Positions 1 through 6,721 of a DNA stretch of 17,014 nucleotides are shown here, piece by piece. Below the pieces are notes generated by a model. It saw only the letters and a list, made by a program, of their open reading frames with translations, did not search any database and was not told the origin of the DNA. The DNA is taken from positions 1 to 17,014 of the forward strand of contig JAHEKB010000022.1 in the NCBI GenBank assembly GCA_024638525.1, in the 5' to 3' direction. Position numbers and translations under genes: made by a program. Every line of letters starts with the position of its first letter. The first letter of the stretch is position 1. This DNA comes from Bacteroidota bacterium. GTDB taxonomy: Bacteria > Bacteroidota > Bacteroidia > NS11-12g > UBA9320.

Positions 1-342
1 ATATCCGAGAATATAGAAAACCCGCTTTGTACTGTCCTTATAGCCGGATACTGCTCAGAAGGCACCCTAGGTGCTCAATTGCTAAAGAGACCTTCAGTGG
101 TACGGGTGCGAGGTAAAGACCGTTACGTATATGCTAAAATCGAGCAGACCGATGTTTTTAGCGCACATCCAGATAAGCACGGACTGTTGAGGTATCTGAC
201 AGAAAGCAGCCAATCTTCTCAACCTCAAATTCTTCTAGTGCACGGCGAAGAAGATTCCATGGAGGAATTAGCACTGGAAATACAAACGGAATTAGGCTTA
301 AATGTCAACATACCAAATAAGGGTCAAGTATTTGATATATAG
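1..342 (+). CDS. MBL-fold RNA-processing exonuclease, C-terminal part
   Basis: This is the last 113 residues of a protein that starts before the window; frame 1 is open from base 1 to the TAG at 340. Visible motifs are those of the RMMBL (RNA-metabolising metallo-beta-lactamase) C-terminal region: GYCSEGTLG near residues 16-24, then FSAHPDKHGLLRYL and LLVHGE. In this family the SAH-type histidine contributes to the zinc site and the nearby loop contacts RNA. Relatives are CPSF73/YSH1-like exonucleases, which act on single-stranded RNA. The beta-CASP and HxHxDH regions lie outside the window, so activity cannot be judged. The ATT- or TTG-type codons visible inside are not starts, because the family similarity continues to base 1. 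It lies 161 bp upstream of gyrA on the same strand. Confidence 0.85.
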   Translation: MSENIENPLCTVLIAGYCSEGTLGAQLLKRPSVVRVRGKDRYVYAKIEQTDVFSAHPDKHGLLRYLTESSQSSQPQILLVHGEEDSMEELALEIQTELGLNVNIPNKGQVFDI

Positions 343-363
343 CAACTTACAAAAGTTATCTCA

Positions 364-440
364 AGCTGCTTTTAAACACCTTTAAACCGCAGCTCAAATT
401 ATCCCCAAAACTGTCCACAATTTGTGGGTATTTTGAGGGG
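364..440 (+). promoter_or_regulatory. Two stacked hairpins in the gyrA leader
   Basis: Two inverted repeats sit between the MBL gene and gyrA. The first pairs AGCTGC (364-369) with GCAGCT (389-394) and contains two self-complementary TTTAAA boxes (371-376, 381-386) around a CACC loop. The second pairs CCCCAAAA (403-410) with TTTTGAGGGG (431-440, one bulged A) and encloses CCACA/TGTGG (415-419, 423-427) with an ATT loop. Neither is followed by a T tract, so they are not standard terminators. Their place suggests processing between the two genes or control of gyrA; that is inference. Confidence 0.45.
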
Positions 441-503
441 CTAAGCACCTGAACAATCGGGGCTTACGGCTATTTTGGCCACCTTATTAACGAATACTGA
501 TTC

Positions 504-3026
504 ATGAATTCAGAAAACGAGAAAATCATACCCATTAACATCGAGGATGAAATGAAGACCGCCTATATCGATTACTCCATGTCAGTAATCGTTTCCAGAG
601 CACTTCCAGATGTTAGAGATGGACTTAAACCAGTTCATAGGCGCGTGCTTTACGGCATGACGGAACTGGGGCTGGCAAGCAACCGTCCTTATAAGAAATC
701 TGCTAGAATAGTAGGAGAGGTGCTAGGTAAGTACCACCCTCATGGTGACAGCTCTGTCTACGATACTATGGTGAGGATGGCTCAGGATTGGAGTTTGAGG
801 TATCCTATGGTCGATGGCCAGGGAAACTTTGGTTCCATTGATGGAGATCCACCCGCTGCCATGAGATACACCGAGGCGCGAATGAGAAAAATCGCAGAGG
901 AGATGTTAACGGATATTGACAAAGAGACGGTTGATTTTAATCCCAATTTTGACGATTCACTGAGCGAACCATCGGTACTTCCAGCTAGGATCCCTAATCT
1001 TTTGGTTAATGGAGCCTCGGGTATTGCAGTGGGAATGGCAACAAATATGGCGCCGCATAACCTCACTGAAGTGATAGACGGTACCATAGCCTATATTGAT
1101 AAGCGAGAAATAAGCATAGAGGAGTTGATGGAATACATCAAAGCTCCAGATTTCCCAACAGGGGGTACCATTTACGGTTATGAAGGTGTTAAAAATGCCT
1201 TTGAAACGGGAAAGGGAAGAATAGTCATGCGAGGTAAGGCAGAGTTCGATGTGACCAAAACGGGCAAAGAGCAGATTGTCATTACCGAAGTGCCTTATCA
1301 AGTAAGTCCTTCACAAATCATAGTCAAGGCGGTAGATCTGGTTAATGACAAAGTGATTGATGGTATTTCTGAAGTTAGGGATGAGAGCGGTAGACAAGGA
1401 CTTCGCATCGTCTTTGATCTAAAGCGCGATGCCATTCCGAGTATAGTCCTCAATAAGCTCTACAAATACACACCTCTACAAACTTCATTCAGCGTAAACA
1501 ATATTGCCTTGGTTAAAGGAAGGCCTGTCATGCTGAACTTGAAGGATATGATCGTACATTATGTGGATCACCGTCATGAAGTAGTAGTCCGTAGAACAGA
1601 ATACTTACTCAGGGAGGCTAGAAAAAGAGCACACATTTTAGAAGGCTTATTGATTGCTATTGATAACCTAGATGCAGTAATCAAACTCATCAGGGCATCT
1701 GCGACACCAGAAGTAGCCAGGAATGGCTTGATGGAGTCATTCTCGCTAAGTGAGATTCAGGCCAAGGCCATTTTGGACATGAGGCTGCAAAAGCTCACCG
1801 GTCTTGAAAGAGATAAGATCAGGGCTGAACACAAGGCTTTGATGGAAACGATAGCAGACTTGGAAGATATCTTGGCCAGAGAAGATCGCAGAATGGACAT
1901 CATCAAAGGGGAGTTGGTTGAAGTAAGAGAGAAATTCGGAGACGAGCGCCGCACTCAAATCGAGTTTGATGCTAGTGAAATAAATATAGAAGATTTGATA
2001 CCCAATGAAGAGATGGTGGTAACCATCTCCCATATGGGCTATATCAAGAGAACGTCTCTTACGGAATACAGGGCTCAGAACAGGGGAGGAAAAGGCAATA
2101 AAGGAGTCGCTCATAGAGATGAGGACTTTGTAGAGCATCTTTTTATCACCAAAACCCACAACTACATCTTGTTCTTTACCGATAAAGGAAGGTGTTTCTG
2201 GATGAAAGTCTATGAAATCCCAGAGGGGTCAAAAGTGAGTAAGGGAAGGGCCATTCAAAACCTGATGAACATCCCCAAAGAGGATATGATCCAGGCCTAT
2301 GTTGCTGTTGGAGACCTCAAAGATGAGGATTATGTGAACAGCAATTATATCATAATGTGTACTAAAAACGGTACAATAAAGAAAACCAGCTTAGAAAAGT
2401 ACTCACGGCCAAGAAGCAATGGTATCAATGCCATTACCGTTAGAGAAAACGATGAGCTTTTTGAAGCTAAGCTAACCGACGGCAGCTGTGAGATACTGCT
2501 AGCAAAGAAGTCTGGCAAGGCCATCCGTTTCAATGAAGAAACGGTGCGGCCCATGGGTAGAACGGCAGCAGGAGTGAGAGGAGTTAGATTGGAGAACGAT
2601 AAAGATGAGGTTATTGGTATGGTTTGTGTACCTATGAGTGCAGAAGATACCTCGATCATGGTGGTTTCAGAACGCGGATACGGCAAAAGGACTGATGTGG
2701 ATGATTACCGCATCACAGGAAGAGGAGGAAAGGGAGTAAAGACCCTCAACATCACAGATAAGACCGGAAGTCTCATCGCGATTAAGGATGTAACCGATGA
2801 AAACGACCTTATGATCATCAACAAATCTGGTATTACTTTGCGTTTGAGGGTGGCAGATGTCCGCGTAATGGGCAGAGCGACACAAGGAGTGAAGCTGATC
2901 AACATCAAAGACAATGACGATATAGCTTCAGTAGCAAAGGTTCCAGCAGACGATGAAGAGGAAGAGTCTTCAGAAGATTTGGAAAACAGCAATGAAACAG
3001 AAAACAATGAGAACACTGAAAGTTAG
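504..3026 (+). CDS. gyrA: DNA gyrase subunit A
   Basis: Full-length GyrA of 840 residues, the breakage-reunion subunit of gyrase, which with GyrB introduces negative supercoils in the cytoplasm. The winged-helix/tower domain covers about residues 30-500. The catalytic tyrosine is Y122 in RYTEARM with R121 beside it, at the same numbering as in E. coli. The quinolone-resistance region reads HPHGDSSVYD, with S83 and D87 both wild type and S84 in place of the E. coli alanine. The C-terminal beta-pinwheel starts with a GyrA box, QNRGGKG (525-531; the E. coli form is QRRGGKG), which is needed for DNA wrapping. The last ~25 residues are a D/E/S/N-rich acidic tail. ATG at 504 has no Shine-Dalgarno sequence, normal for this phylum; the MNSENEKIIPINIEDEMK start aligns with the family. 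The 3' end overlaps the next gene. Confidence 0.98.
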   Translation: MNSENEKIIPINIEDEMKTAYIDYSMSVIVSRALPDVRDGLKPVHRRVLYGMTELGLASNRPYKKSARIVGEVLGKYHPHGDSSVYDTMVRMAQDWSLRYPMVDGQGNFGSIDGDPPAAMRYTEARMRKIAEEMLTDIDKETVDFNPNFDDSLSEPSVLPARIPNLLVNGASGIAVGMATNMAPHNLTEVIDGTIAYIDKREISIEELMEYIKAPDFPTGGTIYGYEGVKNAFETGKGRIVMRGKAEFDVTKTGKEQIVITEVPYQVSPSQIIVKAVDLVNDKVIDGISEVRDESGRQGLRIVFDLKRDAIPSIVLNKLYKYTPLQTSFSVNNIALVKGRPVMLNLKDMIVHYVDHRHEVVVRRTEYLLREARKRAHILEGLLIAIDNLDAVIKLIRASATPEVARNGLMESFSLSEIQAKAILDMRLQKLTGLERDKIRAEHKALMETIADLEDILAREDRRMDIIKGELVEVREKFGDERRTQIEFDASEINIEDLIPNEEMVVTISHMGYIKRTSLTEYRAQNRGGKGNKGVAHRDEDFVEHLFITKTHNYILFFTDKGRCFWMKVYEIPEGSKVSKGRAIQNLMNIPKEDMIQAYVAVGDLKDEDYVNSNYIIMCTKNGTIKKTSLEKYSRPRSNGINAITVRENDELFEAKLTDGSCEILLAKKSGKAIRFNEETVRPMGRTAAGVRGVRLENDKDEVIGMVCVPMSAEDTSIMVVSERGYGKRTDVDDYRITGRGGKGVKTLNITDKTGSLIAIKDVTDENDLMIINKSGITLRLRVADVRVMGRATQGVKLINIKDNDDIASVAKVPADDEEEESSEDLENSNETENNENTES

Positions 3027-4242
3027 TATTTATGCATTGATCTGCACTGCATTCATTTTTGGAGCAAGTGTCAAGACCAAAGCACAACCCTTTAATGTGA
3101 ATGGTGTTGAATATGAGCTCACACGAGCCATACCTGACATTTCACTTTGTTTAGATTTGATCGAAAAGGCAGCAGAGCATCCGAAAACCAAAAATGCATC
3201 TAAAATGCACTATTTCAGAGGCTTGACATATTTGAAAGTCGCCACTGAATACCCGGATATTGCAGTGGAACACCCAGACGCTATGGACGTTGCTCTTAAC
3301 TCTTTCAACAAAGCAATAGAGACCGACAGCAAAAACAAATGGACCGAAAAATCCAAGGGGCATTTACTCAATGTTGCCATAGGATTCTACAACATAGGTT
3401 TCAGCGCATATGAAGCTAGGGATTACGCCAATGCCATCGATGCTTTTGACAAAGCGGTACCCTTGATGAAATACGATGTGGACGGCGATTTGCGAAGAGC
3501 GAATCTCACTGAAGAAGTTTTGGTCCAAATGATTGCACATTCTGCCCTTGGAATGGACAATAACGATTTGGCCATGAAGAACTTCTCCAAGCTGGTTGAC
3601 ATGGGTTACGATGACCCCAATGTCTACACTGGGCTTGCTCAATTGCAATTGATATCTGGAGACACCACTACTGCTTTGGAGACCATAGCAGCTGGGAGGG
3701 AGCTCTATGAATTAGACAAAACTCTTATAAACCTTGAACTTGATCTTTACCTTAAACTAGGTAGAAGTCAAGAGCTGGTAAACAAGCTAGATGCAGCCAT
3801 AGAACAAGACCCAGCTAATACCATCTATTATTTTGCTCGAGCCATCAGCTATGAGGCTTTAGATAAGGTCAACAAGGACGAAGCTGTAGATTACTTAGAT
3901 TTAGCTGCAGCCGACTATGACAAGATCATGGAGTTAGATCCAGAGTACTATGATGCTTTTTACAACAAAGGAGTCATGTATATCAATAAGGTGACAGAAT
4001 TGGTTGATGAAATCAATAAACTTGGAATCTACGACCCAAAAGAAGTTTCGAAATACGAGGCAAAGATCAATGCGAACTATGCCAAAGCCATTGGCAACTT
4101 TGAATATGTGTTCGAGAACAACGACATGATGGGTGAAGCCGAGAGAATGGAATTGGCCAAAACCATGAAAAAAATCTATGCCAGACTTTCCAGGATGGAT
4201 GACTTCAATAGAATGAAGCAGTGGATAGCGGATAATGAATAG
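3007..4242 (+). CDS. Exported tetratricopeptide-repeat protein
   Basis: A 411-residue protein with a signal peptide: basic n-region MRTLK, a hydrophobic stretch to about residue 20, and a probable signal peptidase I site at KTKA/Q. The rest is mostly alpha-helical with several TPR units, for example ALNSFNKAIETD, AIDAFDKAVPL, ALETIAAGRELY and a late repeat with KAIGNFEYVFENN. It is probably a periplasmic scaffold; no catalytic motif is seen and the specific role is unknown. I chose ATG 3007 because it gives a compact signal peptide; ATG 2992 (adding MKQKT) is nearly as good. ATG 2953 is possible but lies far inside the gyrA tail and gives an overlong n-region. The chosen start overlaps gyrA by 20 bp in another frame, so the two are probably co-transcribed. 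A terminator follows the stop. Confidence 0.85.
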   Translation: MRTLKVSIYALICTAFIFGASVKTKAQPFNVNGVEYELTRAIPDISLCLDLIEKAAEHPKTKNASKMHYFRGLTYLKVATEYPDIAVEHPDAMDVALNSFNKAIETDSKNKWTEKSKGHLLNVAIGFYNIGFSAYEARDYANAIDAFDKAVPLMKYDVDGDLRRANLTEEVLVQMIAHSALGMDNNDLAMKNFSKLVDMGYDDPNVYTGLAQLQLISGDTTTALETIAAGRELYELDKTLINLELDLYLKLGRSQELVNKLDAAIEQDPANTIYYFARAISYEALDKVNKDEAVDYLDLAAADYDKIMELDPEYYDAFYNKGVMYINKVTELVDEINKLGIYDPKEVSKYEAKINANYAKAIGNFEYVFENNDMMGEAERMELAKTMKKIYARLSRMDDFNRMKQWIADNE

Positions 4243-4267
4243 AAAATAGCTCAGCAATAAATTTATT

Positions 4268-4297
4268 AAAAGGGTCTGCTTTCGCAGACCCTTTTTT
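4268..4297 (+). terminator. Rho-independent terminator after the gyrA-TPR unit
   Basis: GGGTCTGC pairs with GCAGACCC around a four-base TTTC loop (4280-4283). Flanking A and T runs extend the stem to 12 bp (4268-4279 with 4284-4295), and six T follow the GC-rich part (4292-4297). It lies 26 bp past the TPR stop codon. Confidence 0.93.
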
Positions 4298-4452
4298 ATT
4301 GGGTTCAATATGAATAATATAGGTTCTAATACAAACATTCCCGTTCAAATGTGTCAATGCAGCAGATTGAAATTTGGTATCAATTGGTGCTAAGCCATAT
4401 TGTTGCCTAGTTATAGTGAGACATTATAACGAATCAGTAAGGTTACGAAGGA

Positions 4453-4483
4453 TGAGGGTCACTATGTGGCCCTCACTTTTTTT
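4453..4483 (+). terminator. Orphan Rho-independent terminator
   Basis: A 10-bp stem (TGAGGGTCAC, 4453-4462, with GTGGCCCTCA, 4466-4475, one G-U pair) has a TAT loop and is followed by seven T (4477-4483). No gene precedes it within the 155 bp after the first terminator. It is therefore either a backup terminator or the end of a small RNA. Confidence 0.85.
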
Positions 4484-4611
4484 GGCTGCAGCTAACAGAA
4501 ACTTCGCTATTATCCTTCCGTAATAAGGAGGGAGGTTTCACCAGAACAGACCACAGCATCAAGAGGTGCAATCTCAAACTAGTTAACATAATATAAATTA
4601 TGGGCAAATTA

Positions 4612-4696
4612 CACAAATCCCGACCTTTAGGTTTACATAACATCCGCTCTGGGCTGCAAGACCAGACTCGGTAGATGTTATGTATAGGGATTTGTG
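4612..4696 (+). ncRNA. Nested two-helix structured element, possible RNA
   Basis: An outer perfect 10-bp helix pairs CACAAATCCC (4612-4621) with GGGATTTGTG (4687-4696). An inner perfect 11-bp helix pairs 4634-4644 with 4674-4684 (core ACATAACATC/GATGTTATGT). Between them on the 5' side is a small ACC-TTTA-GGT hairpin (4623-4632). Inside the inner helix are CCG/CGG and TCTGG/CCAGA pairs around a nine-base GCTGCAAGA loop. The strand is not fixed, because inverted repeats fold on either strand. I do not recognise a known RNA family. A relic of a palindromic repeat is an alternative. Confidence 0.45.
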
Positions 4697-4883
4697 GTTT
4701 ATAAATAGGATTATAATTCTTTAAACAAAAGTGAATACGTCTGACTTAATCATCACCTATACCTGCGACCTTGCTTGCATAAAAATAAAACCCAACACGC
4801 AGAGACCCAAATACCTTCCAAGACGTTCAAAATTTTAAATTCGCGCCATCTTATTCTAATAATCGCCTTTGCGAATCAGCACT

Positions 4884-5042
4884 ATGGCAACGATAATTAC
4901 AACAAAAAGCAATAAGAACTCAAAAGATTTTCTTCAATGGTGTATGCGGCATATTGTAGATGCAGCCAATGAAGGTCTGAGAACTTATCATCTAGCATTG
5001 GTAAGGCATATCAATCCTTTCACCAGTATTTGGTGGCATTGA
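4884..5042 (+). CDS. Doubtful small ORF, 52 residues
   Basis: ATG 4884 opens a 52-codon frame ending in TGA. The product starts MATIITTKSNKNSKDF and ends FTSIWWH. Most codons begin with a purine, as in real genes of this genome, and the composition looks protein-like (mixed polar N-terminus, amphipathic middle, Trp-rich end). I recognise no family. There is no clear ribosome site or promoter directly upstream. It could be a small protein, a fragment of a decayed gene, or chance. Confidence 0.25.
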   Translation: MATIITTKSNKNSKDFLQWCMRHIVDAANEGLRTYHLALVRHINPFTSIWWH

Positions 5043-5108
5043 CTCCTGCATTAGCTCCATGGAGTATGAACTCAATTCAGGGCACATTCAGATTTTGCGT
5101 CAGCAGGC

Positions 5109-5339
5109 TCAATGAGCGGCATCTGCATCGGTATGCCAATGTGTAAGATCCTTGCTGATTTCCAGAAGCTTGTTTTGCGCCTGACTGGTACAATCCAATT
5201 CTTGTCCATCGTGTACCCCATCCTTACAGGTATAAAAGACAGTGTGCTCAGTACGCAATTTCTTCACATTGACCGAATGAAACCTGTTCATATGATCCTC
5301 TGTACGGAGGTTCAGACATATTTCACACATCAACTTCAT
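5109..5339 (-). CDS. Small cysteine-containing hypothetical protein
   Basis: The reading frame encodes 76 residues starting MKLMCEICLNLRTEDH. Cysteines occur as CEIC (residues 5 and 8) and singly near residues 38 and 50, with several histidines, so a small zinc-binding fold is conceivable but not shown. Codon choice and purine-first bias look better than in the antisense frame 5112-5375. No family is recognised. It lies downstream, on its strand, of the 5409-5437 hairpin, so it would need read-through or its own promoter. It could also be a gene remnant. Confidence 0.33.
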   Translation of the reverse strand: MKLMCEICLNLRTEDHMNRFHSVNVKKLRTEHTVFYTCKDGVHDGQELDCTSQAQNKLLEISKDLTHWHTDADAAH

Positions 5340-5408
5340 GTTTCCGAAGTTACTTCAAATTTTAAAGTGAAATGAAAATAGATTTGAAAAGGTGAAATTT
5401 AGACAAAA

Positions 5409-5437
5409 AAAAAGCGGCCATTTCTGAACCGCTTTTT
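5409..5437. terminator. Bidirectional hairpin with A/T flanks
   Basis: GCGG (5414-5417) pairs with CCGC (5429-5432), extended by A5/T5 flanks (5409-5413 with 5433-5437), around an 11-base loop. Read on the minus strand it is followed by nine T, the better orientation for termination; on the plus strand five T follow. Confidence 0.65.
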
Positions 5438-5489
5438 ACTAATTAACCGTTAAATGTCTTCTCAGTAATGTTTGTCTTCTAAGGTCTCA

Positions 5490-5497
5490 CAAAGATA
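5490..5497 (-). promoter_or_regulatory. Bacteroidota-type -7 box, minus strand
   Basis: The minus strand reads TATCTTTG, an exact match to the TAnnTTTG consensus. No clear TTG -33 element lies about 19-22 bases upstream, so this is a partial promoter. Transcription from it would reach the T-tract hairpin at 5437-5409 within about 80 bases. Two direct copies of TGTCTTCT (plus strand, 5455-5462 and 5473-5480) lie in the putative transcript. Confidence 0.4.
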
Positions 5498-5588
5498 GAA
5501 GATTTTTCTAAAAACCTGAAGTTTTCCACATTTTTAACATTTAATAGATGCTTAGCACGGATTTCTGCCTCTGGACTTTCTTTGCAAT

Positions 5589-6191
5589 ATGTCCTTCTTC
5601 CACGGTCTTATTTTGGGTTTAGGAACCGCATTTATTATGGGGCCCGTTTTCTTTACTTTGATTAGGAATTCGCTTCAACTCGGAGCTAAAGCAGGTATAG
5701 CTGCAGCAGTTGGTATATTGGCCTCAGACATAGCTGTCCTAGCCATTTGCTATTACCTGGTCTCAAATTCTTTAGAAAGCTGGTTAGATCATCCCATGGC
5801 CGTTTGGGTCGCCATTGCTGTACTCCTCTCCTTCGGCTTTAGTTTTCTTTTTAAAAAAATTGCAGAATTTGATGAGAGCCAGACACTTAGGTCAAGAGAT
5901 TTCTTCTCAGCTTTCGGTCAAGGTTTCTTAATAAACTTTGCCAATCCTGTCGTATTTGTAATATGGATTGGCTTCTTGAGTATTGGCACGAGCAAATACC
6001 CCGAATCTGTTTTACTCTTTAGCATTGGTATTCTCAGTGGAATATTCACAACGGATCTGCTCAAGGCCTTATTTGCTCATTACATCAAACGGTGGATCAA
6101 GAAACACTATCTGCACTATATTTATCGGGCTATCGGACTTATGTTAATATTCTTTGGCATGAGACTGCTTATTCTAGAGCTGTTCAAATAA
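5589..6191 (+). CDS. LysE-family amino acid/metabolite exporter
   Basis: A 200-residue integral membrane protein with about six hydrophobic segments, the size of LysE/RhtB translocators, which export amino acids or related solutes across the inner membrane. The N-terminal GLGTAFIMGPVFFTLIRNSL carries the family's GP and the following helix. A central FLINFANPVVFVIWIGF contains the conserved NP in a membrane helix. The substrate cannot be told. ATG 5589 starts MSFFHGLILG, directly at the first membrane segment as usual. A weak -7-like TTTCTTTG (5577-5584) lies only four bases upstream. The DUF1761 gene follows after 47 bp and is probably co-transcribed. Confidence 0.85.
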   Translation: MSFFHGLILGLGTAFIMGPVFFTLIRNSLQLGAKAGIAAAVGILASDIAVLAICYYLVSNSLESWLDHPMAVWVAIAVLLSFGFSFLFKKIAEFDESQTLRSRDFFSAFGQGFLINFANPVVFVIWIGFLSIGTSKYPESVLLFSIGILSGIFTTDLLKALFAHYIKRWIKKHYLHYIYRAIGLMLIFFGMRLLILELFK

Positions 6192-6238
6192 TTATTCTAT
6201 GTTCAAGTTTTAATACTTTTGGAAAAACCAATTTAATT

Positions 6239-6709
6239 ATGACACCTAATTTTCTATTCCTAGTAATTGCTGCCCTGGTACCTATGATAGTAGGTTTTAT
6301 CTGGTACAACCCCAAAGTTTTGGGGAATATATGGATGGATGCCGCTGGCATGACCAAAGAAAAAATAGAAGGCGGCAACATGCCTTTGATTTTTGGTCTA
6401 AGCTTCATTTTTGCCCTCATGCTCGCATTCGGGATGTTTTTACTCACTGTTCACCAAACACATGTGTTCTCTTTACTCACAGACAACGAAGAAGCCTTTA
6501 AGAGCTTTATGAATAGCTATGGTGAGAACCACAGGTCCTTTGGTCACGGAGTTTTCCACGGCACAATTGACGGTATTTTGATTGCTTTGCCCATTTTGGC
6601 TACCAATGCACTTTTTGAGAGAAAAGGCATGAAATACATTCTTGTGAACGCTGGTTACTGGATTGTAACGCTAGCGCTAATGGGAGGTATACTCTGCGCT
6701 TGGGCCTGA
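6239..6709 (+). CDS. DUF1761 family membrane protein
   Basis: A 156-residue membrane protein with about four hydrophobic segments. The N-terminal GFIWYNPKVLGNIWM resembles the DUF1761 signature (G-x-x-W-Y-x-P followed by a Gly-x-x-W), and the C-terminal YILVNAGYWIVTLALMGGIL matches the final helix pair. A polar loop at about residues 75-100 separates the halves. Function is unknown for the family. ATG 6239 was chosen because the family begins here; the frame stays open upstream to 6092, but that part overlaps the LysE gene and is not membrane-like. It ends just before a terminator shared in space with the convergent gene. Confidence 0.8.
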   Translation: MTPNFLFLVIAALVPMIVGFIWYNPKVLGNIWMDAAGMTKEKIEGGNMPLIFGLSFIFALMLAFGMFLLTVHQTHVFSLLTDNEEAFKSFMNSYGENHRSFGHGVFHGTIDGILIALPILATNALFERKGMKYILVNAGYWIVTLALMGGILCAWA

Positions 6710-6721
6710 TAGCTGAAAAAC

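Larger units (their letters stand above)
4243..5588. other. Gene-poor 1.3 kb interval
   Basis: No recognisable protein family, tRNA, rRNA or mobile element is visible in this stretch. It contains two terminators (4268-4297, 4453-4483), a nested inverted repeat (4612-4696), an AT-rich part with nothing evident (about 4700-4860), two doubtful small ORFs (4884-5042 plus, 5109-5339 minus), a bidirectional hairpin (5409-5437) and a minus-strand -7 box (5490-5497). It is long for an intergenic gap in a region where most genes touch or overlap. It could be a decayed gene, a non-coding RNA locus, or both. Confidence 0.7.

Noticed and set aside
782..2885. Several minus-strand ORFs across gyrA
   Set aside because: They are antisense shadows of a strongly conserved gene.
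4298..4620. Hidden tRNA, suggested by GTTCAAAT near 4344
   Set aside because: No T-stem, acceptor stem or anticodon arm can be built around it.
4635..4683. Possible integron attC site (ACATAAC ... GTTATGT)
   Set aside because: Each box has one mismatch to RYYYAAC/GTTRRRY, the pairing runs on past the boxes without the usual unpaired spacer, and no integrase or cassette array is present.
4612..4696. Retron msr-msd RNA
   Set aside because: No reverse transcriptase gene is present nearby, and the helix layout lacks the branching-G features.
5112..5375. 87-codon plus-strand ORF in the gene-poor interval
   Set aside because: It lies antisense to the better minus-strand frame, has a hydrophobic but irregular composition and no family likeness, and is probably a shadow.
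6092..6238. Long upstream start of the DUF1761 gene
   Set aside because: The extension overlaps the LysE gene end, is not membrane-like, and the family starts at 6239.
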